NCBI GenBank assembly: GCA_900073065.1 | Contig: FJOG01000017.1 | Coordinates: 802,149 to 866,148 of the forward strand | Direction of reading: 5' to 3' | Origin: Phialocephala subalpina | Taxonomy: Eukaryota; Ascomycota; Leotiomycetes; Helotiales; Mollisiaceae | DNA: 64,000 nucleotides | Shown: in pieces, positions 57,801-64,000 of the stretch | Position numbering within the stretch: the first letter of the stretch is position 1 | Layout: each line of letters begins with the position of its first letter | Position numbers and translations under genes: made by a program | Notes under the pieces: model-generated | Databases searched by the model: none | Seen by the model: the letters and a program-made list of their open reading frames with translations, nothing else | What the model was told of the DNA's origin: nothing

Positions 57801-60800
57801 ACTCGCCGTTGTAAGGCTGGGTCACTGGATCCGCCCCCTACGGGAATGCATATGATGGCTGCTAAGGATGGGGATCTTCTGTGTGGAGAGGCGTGTGAAC
57901 AATTGTTGTTAATAGATCCAAAAGGAGGAAGGTGGCAGTGCACGACCTCTTGCACCAGAAAAAGCTTGGAGTACATCCGAGCCAGGGCCAGCGATGCACG
58001 CTAGATAGAAAGGAGTAACACCTCTTCCCTCCGCGAGATGCAACCACGATCTGCAGCGGTGAAGCAAGAGAGAGCCTTGCGGTGCTTCTGCTTGCTCCTG
58101 CTTCTCGAGCCTCTTTGGCGTTTGAAGCCAGCCTCCGTTCTGGTTGACAGACGCCGACTTCGAGCCCGCTCTTCTGCGCATACCCGACCATCTCCCCCGT
58201 TTGATCGTTCGCAGCTCCAATCATTCTCCTCCCTCGTTGAATCGGCGTTGATGGACGCAGCGGAGATCAGGGATCTCAGTCTTCAGCCTTATGATTCACC
58301 TCCACTTTGCGGAGGCACCGAGTTCGAAGGCTGCACTCAAGCACCCACGGCTGCCATTATTAAGCTGCTTGGCGTGCAGTGGGGTTTACCCTTCGGCGGT
58401 GACTCAACGAAGGCAATTTAACAAAGAGCGAACGTCACGTTGCAATGGCGTAATGTTGCAGAGATGCTGTGCATGCAGCGAAATCGAGATGAAGCATCGA
58501 GATTGAAGCCCTTGGTGAATTTGACGTCAAAAACACGTGCACTCACCTCCACCCCCTTTTCATTGGCGAACATACCGCCAATGACACAGTCGCTGGCTAA
58601 AGGCCTGAGGCGCAAGGTCGCAAGCGTAGCCTATCCTCCCTTGGTGGCCCTCCGGTCCGGTTTGCTGGCGTAGCCTATCCCATCCTCGTTCTCCAGACTA
58701 ATGAAATTTGAAGTATCTTCTGTTAAGCATTTTGACAAGGACGAGCCGGAGCCAAACTCCTCCCTATCTTCTTAGTGCATTGACACTTATGGGAGTGCTG
58801 GCACCACTTGGTACACCCGACTGCCTCTGAACTCTGTCCCAGCAATCCTTGGGCTATAACTCGGTTCCAAATGAGATCGTCTGGACTGACCAATTGGCAA
58901 CTCCCCTTCGTTTAAGAATTGTCGGGAAATCCACGATTTAGGGCATCTTCAAATGCGCTTCATTTGTTAAATCTACGTACCGAGATAGGGGTATGTATGG
59001 TTTAGGAAGTACGAATGGGCCAATGAGAAAGATTAATGTTGAGATATATGCACGTCAAGCGTTTTGTGATGAGATATGTCTTAGAAATTTTCTGCTTGAA
59101 TACTTCCGCAGTGTCGCAAGCTGTCCTAATTTGCTTGCACGACGCGACGATCATGGGAATAGTTTCCCTCGCACAATCGAGAACCACGTCGCTCGTTCTC
59201 GTTCTGGATCATAGCTGGTTCCAGGAGGCGGGAGATAGGCGTCTGTTCGTCGATCCTTGAAAGCATGGAAACAATCTTCCTATTTAGGAGTGTCTTCGAT
59301 ATCAGACCCATTGAAGTCGGAGAGCTCGTGACATCGTTGCAAGGGAATCTCCGTGCTCTAGCAAAGTCTGTCCTTAGGAAGTGCAAAGTTGCGCGACGAA
59401 CAAAGTGTATACATAAAGCTCGTGAGATCTTTATTCGTCTTCACGGCGCTTAAGCGTCAGGACTTTGACAGGCTCCGCTGTGCGAAGCGCCCACGAGCCA
59501 CAGCGTCGGCTGTATTTCCATTCAGGAGTGTGCTCAGCCCTTGCACGTCCCGCAGCTACGTTCTTGGAACACACCTCGCACAGCCCTGGGGAGTGGGGGA
59601 TGCGGTGAGATTCTTAATCCTCCCCCCTGCCTGATCAGAGTGCGCAGTGAGGAAGCTTTGACCGAAACAGCAGACGAGATGAGATGATATCCTCATTTGA
59701 TTAGTTGAAGATCCGACTCCCTCCCATAGTCATGTTTCCCAAAAGGATAACTACCCTTGAATCGTGATCATGGTCCAAGGATAGACATTCCCGAACCCGA
59801 GTGCGCTTTCTAGAGCGAATGTCGCAAGTGAAAGTAGGGATCGTCCACACGGGGTAATCAGAAGCCACCAGAAAGGTACCATCCCAAGTGTGCTGGCATT
59901 TGCACGGGATAAGCATTTAGTGAACCTGTGTGGTGGGTACAGGCCGTTGAAGTGATGGCGGAAGGAAAGACATTGCCAAGCTTTTCTCCAGAATGAACAT
60001 GGGGAATTACGACCCGCCTGTCGGCTCGTAAGATTTTCTCAAAGCAGTCATAACTTCTGAAAAGGATTGCTGCAATCTCACATCCTCGTCTTCGACATGA
60101 GGTGAAACTTCCAAAACTTGACGGCTTGCGCCTTGATGCCTTAGCACCAAATTTCCTGAAAGGGCTGAAGGCGGCAGAATGGTGGCGGGAAAACGGTTTA
60201 TTCTCCGCCTGGCTGGCATTGGTTGTAACAAGATGTGATGGCGTGTATGGCTGAGATGGCTGAGATGGCTGAGATTGAGGGAGGTGATGGCGAAATTGCC
60301 TTCCGTTCCAGCAACAGGAGGGGATCAAGCTTCCCGAGGATTTGATAGGCTATCAACCACGAGCCCAGTACCACCAGAATAGAGCCAGGCACCTCAGAGA
60401 CATCTATTGACATCAAAATGCTTGAGCATTGGCAGGTATCGCATAGATACGCTGCCACGCCCTTGATCCTTCCTGATGTATTTGGAAGGAAAGCGAGACA
60501 CTCGGCCGACGAGAACCGGAATGGAAGGACCCTGATACGCAGAACAACGATATGCTATTCAAGGAAGATGTGACAAATTATCACTGACAGCAATGTAAAC
60601 TCTGGGCAGTACCTCCAAATAGCCTTCTTCAGGGGAGAGGTTCGCACAGGCGGCCGACAAATTTCGGACTTTAGCAGATTCCAAAGCTCCTGTGGGGTCT
60701 GTGGAGATCCGATATCTTTGATTACATGTACAGAACCGGAGGTACCTGGAAGGATACATCCACAGGAAACGACAGCCCCTTTGGAATACGCAAAATCGAG

Positions 60801-63241
60801 ACAGAAACCCCCTCACCGTGCAGGACATTAAAGCACAAGAGATTGAAACGTTGCCCGTGATCGTCCGGGTCTTGTGGACATGTCGATGCGCACCTCGTAC
60901 TCTGCGAGCCAGGCACGAAGCTCCGGTCGCCACGATGAAGCTTCCATCGAGATTCAATCAGCTTCTCCTGCATCGTGGCCTCAGTGACGGCAACGTGGAT
61001 GCATAACGACCCACGGTCATTTCCCAGCGTGTCAAAGAACGCTCTGCATTGGGAAGCGTGAGCAGGTTCCAAGGCAACACCAGACACCGGGTAGGGCTGA
61101 AGGCTGTGGTGGGAGAGAGAGCACTGGACCATACCCCATGCGCAGCAATCGGTCCTACCGGCAAGAAGGTGCAGTTTGGACGGTGGTGTTGTGGAGGGAG
61201 AAGGCTCGTTTCCCTTCACCGTCGTCAAAAGCCACTAGCCCCATTATAAATACGACAGAGGTGTTGCCATTGGGTGTGTTGCCCTGTCTCCTCTCTTGCA
61301 GGGAATCGGGTCGCGGTGAGCGCTGTGAGTGGGGAGCCAGGCGAGAGGGGAAGACTTGGGGCCCAAGAAGGGATATGGTGGAGCCCGTCGCTTTTCTCGA
61401 CATGTCAACCAATCGTTCCGACCCGGGAATCTTTACAAATCGGCGGGGCAAAAATAAACATATGACAAAGCGCCCGTGCTTCTAGAAGAAGGCAAGAGAA
61501 GACAGGGGGAGCTCGCCGTTGTACAGCATCATCCCCGACATGTCGACCTTCAGTTTGGGGCCAAAACTTCAAACGACGACTTGCCCGAGCATCTCGTGCC
61601 GGCCAAGTGCGAGCAACAGACAGCTATGCGACAAGCGACACTTTGATAAGATTGATCAAACATAGAAGATAGCTGCTCACTGGTAGAAAGTACGACGAGC
61701 TTCAGGGTGCGCTGTGCTTGGATATGTAATCTCGTAGAGCTCTAAATCTCGTAGCGTTCTAACGTCGCCAAGTCCCAAGTTCCTATTCGCGTTGACTATG
61801 GCAATTTTGTTCAGCAATGTCCTTTTTTGAATCTGCTTGGCACTGCACGTTTACTCATATCCAGATATTGATCGGGGTTAATATCAAATACGGTGTTGGC
61901 GATGAACATGTGCAGAGCAATGCTTGTGAAAAGGTGTCAACAGGGCTAGACGGTGCGCCGATGCACTGATCGTAACGTTAACCGAGAAAGTATCCCCAAA
62001 TCTCCACCCCGTTGTGGAAATCATGAAATCAGGGATCTTCAAAGAGCATGAGCACTCGGCGCTCCGCGCGTTATGATTGATTCAAGGTCCGACGTTGATT
62101 CAGGGTATGCGTCGCGGTGTTTCCCAAACCGTACCCAGGCGACCATTTCTGGAGCGATGCTCAAAAGGAGCAATGCTGGTTTGGCAGTGATTTGGCATCT
62201 CGCATTCTCGTCGTCGTCTTTACTGGTAATGGGGGTTGACGAGATGACGATCGATTCGCTGACTGGCGGCGCCGTACCCGACGCAGATATTGGCGAGGAT
62301 GGTCACCATTTCCGCTTTTTGTCCACGATTAGATCGCGGTGTGCATGTCGCAGCGCAGTATCCTCCCGAACCAGAATGCGAGCTGGTGCATCTGAGGGCG
62401 ACAGGATGGCTCATCGCTGTCGGTCAAGTCACAGGCTGCTGCTGCTGCTCATGGCAGTGGCACTCCACACCCTTCCTCCTGCCTTCTCCTGGTGGTAGCA
62501 TTATCAACACAGGTTGACGGCGGTCCAGCATCTTCTCCCACATCCCATAGGGCTGTTCCAGTGATAGCCTATCTGGCGGCCATTCGTCCATCTAGCGCAG
62601 GTCTATTCGTGGTAACACGCTTGTGGTGTCGTAGGAAGCCTTCAATCCGTAATGCGATCACTGGTTGGTGCTGCTTTACGAGGAGGCTCCAATTTTGGGG
62701 GGGGGACCCAGTTCTATTCTTAAATGCAGCAAAAAGACCCAAAATGGGACCTTGGTGCGCCGCAGGGGTGCCACAAGGTTGGGTTTCTCAGTTTCGTCAA
62801 AGGAGGAGTGTGGTCGGCGTGCATGCATGAGGCTTGACGAGTCTAGTCTTCTTCAGGCCAGGACTCGAGGCGTGCAGAAAGTCGGGCCCCAGCACCGTGG
62901 CTTGCATGGCACCCTGCGAACGTTGCTCGAAGGCGGCCGGGAGGGTGGGAAGCTTGCAAGGGTACATCCCTAGTCTTGTCAATCATCCAGGGTCGTGTTT
63001 GTAGCTGAGCTGGAGTGTGCAAGGATAGGAGATGGCTATGGTAAAGTCCGTATGCCTGCGGAGGATGTGTCGTCCCGCAGCAACATATATACTTCAGGTA
63101 GAACCCCCCAATTGAGGCTTCTTCAAATCCGCTTAACACCAGACTTCAAATCCTTCTTCAGTTCCCTCTTACTCTGAAGATATCTTCCTTTCTCTCGTAT
63201 CATCATACGTGATAGAGTGACGACCAGCAAACATACCCAAC
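54836..63241. other. 8.4-kb region without recognisable genes upstream of the bZIP gene
   Basis: I searched all frames for family motifs and plausible exon chains and found none. Frames are short, overlap on both strands and have no conserved domain. Local structure is limited to two 9-bp tandem triplets, TGGATGCGC x3 (about 56174-56200) and ATGGCTGAG x3 (about 60247-60274). A very long promoter and leader for the bZIP gene, noncoding transcripts, or an unrecognised lineage-specific gene are all possible. Confidence 0.45.
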
Positions 63242-63972
63242 ATGTCCCGAGCAAGCTATTCATACTCGACTGCCACGGCGTCGAGGCATGTTACCGGCCA
63301 TGGCACCAGCAGTGCTTTCAGCAGTTCAGCAAACCCAGATGAGGATTGGACCAAGATCTCCGACTTGGCTGAGAGAAGAAGAATCCAAAACCGCATTGCT
63401 CAACGCAACTACCGTAAGTAACTCCGCGCTCTCCGAATGGGCCTATAACTGATCCCACTGCAGGCAAGAAGCTAAAGAGACGTCTCGAAGACCTCGAGAG
63501 ACGCGCTGGTTCATCTTCAGCATCTCCACCTCAGATGCACGCTGAGCTCCAACAAGAGCGCAAGGAGAATATCAAGCAATACCAGCGAAGCCCAGAAATC
63601 GTCCACAGGCAACCATCTCCCAGGATGATGCCAAATCAGTATACGCCACCAATGGAGGACAACCTCATGTTCCCATCACACTTTGAGCGCGAGGGATCTC
63701 GAACACCTCCCCTCTTTGCCTACCACACATACCCAGCTCCAGAAGACATCGTCTACCCACCATACCCACAATCTCAGCCATACCACACGGTTACCACCGC
63801 AGAGTACAGAGATTACTTGGCTCCAGTGCCAGTGACTCTCCCTTCAATGATGCATTTCAACGAGGCGATCAAACGGGAAGACGACACAATGCACCCTTTC
63901 AACATGTACAACCAGGGTCTTCCAGCTATCGACATCCACGCATCTCACGGATATGACGACTCAAATCCTCAT
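63242..63972 (+). CDS. bZIP transcription factor, 5' part (continues beyond window)
   Basis: Exon 1 is 63242-63413 and exon 2 is 63464-63972, after which a canonical donor (gtaagt) suggests further exons beyond the window. The Ser-rich start leads into EDWTKISDLAERRRIQNRI and AQRNYRKKLKRRLEDLERRA. The basic region has the invariant N-x2-AQ-x2-Y/R pattern, spanning the intron at AQRNY|R. The zipper is very short, as in a fungal subgroup with a minimal leucine zipper. A Pro/Tyr/Gln-rich region follows (PPYPQSQPYHTVTTAEYRD). A nuclear DNA-binding role is inferred; the targets are unknown. Its upstream region is 8.4 kb of gene-free DNA. Confidence 0.88.
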
Positions 63973-64000
63973 GTAAGTAGCTTCTGAGCTCAGAACCTTA

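Noticed and set aside
54951..63177. Numerous ORFs of 60-170 codons upstream of the bZIP gene
   Set aside because: They overlap on both strands, lack recognisable motifs and do not chain into exons. A GC-balanced noncoding region gives this by chance.
1..64000. CRISPR array, prophage, integron or bacterial operon
   Set aside because: Introns, gene families and gene spacing show a fungal nuclear genome. No regularly spaced repeat array is present.

Overview
The window comes from a filamentous ascomycete (Pezizomycotina). The genes are small and carry short GT-AG introns of about 47-140 nt. Several families are typical of mould-like ascomycetes: a fungal-specific transcription factor, a DUF3176-type membrane protein, a sphingolipid delta-8 desaturase, a CpcA/GCN4-type bZIP and a KIN1 kinase. 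A Leotiomycetes/Helotiales origin is only a guess. All coordinates and splice sites were read by eye, so errors of one or two bases are possible.

Layout. 0-15 kb: a 5'-truncated fungal transcription factor, a medium-chain dehydrogenase/reductase, a 360-base run of N, the kinase KIN1, a GPATCH1-like RNA-processing protein, and a major facilitator (MFS) pump whose first exon contains an in-frame TAA. 15-28 kb is a decayed island. It holds two small membrane-protein ORFs, a vacuolar-type MFS pseudogene, an allantoate-permease-like MFS pseudogene that ends where a broken Tc1/mariner element begins, a short dispersed repeat family, a 134-bp hairpin element, and an array of TenA/THI-4-like genes with one intact copy and at least four wrecks. 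29-53 kb is gene-rich and conserved: cpcA (GCN4 orthologue), an AIF-like flavoprotein, a sphingolipid delta-8 desaturase, a Gln/Ser-rich WW-like protein, a Whi2-like BTB protein, a DUF3176-like membrane protein, gcn20, beta-tubulin and argininosuccinate synthase. 53-63.2 kb has no gene that I can support. The last kilobase is the 5' part of a bZIP factor.

Three genes of general amino-acid (cross-pathway) control lie within about 24 kb: the effector cpcA, the Gcn2-activation cofactor gcn20, and the likely target arg1. TGAGTCA sites lie upstream of arg1 and in the cpcA leader and promoter. The cpcA leader shows the architecture reported for Neurospora cpc-1: a two-codon uORF1, a 49-codon overlapping uORF2, and a main frame that stays open for about 240 codons upstream of the first AUG, which points to near-cognate initiation.

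Two perfect tandem duplications of exactly 250 bp interrupt coding loci. One sits where the first 14 codons of beta-tubulin should be, and the other lies inside a TenA-like locus. Beta-tubulin is normally essential and the two lengths are identical, so these look more like assembly artefacts than biology.
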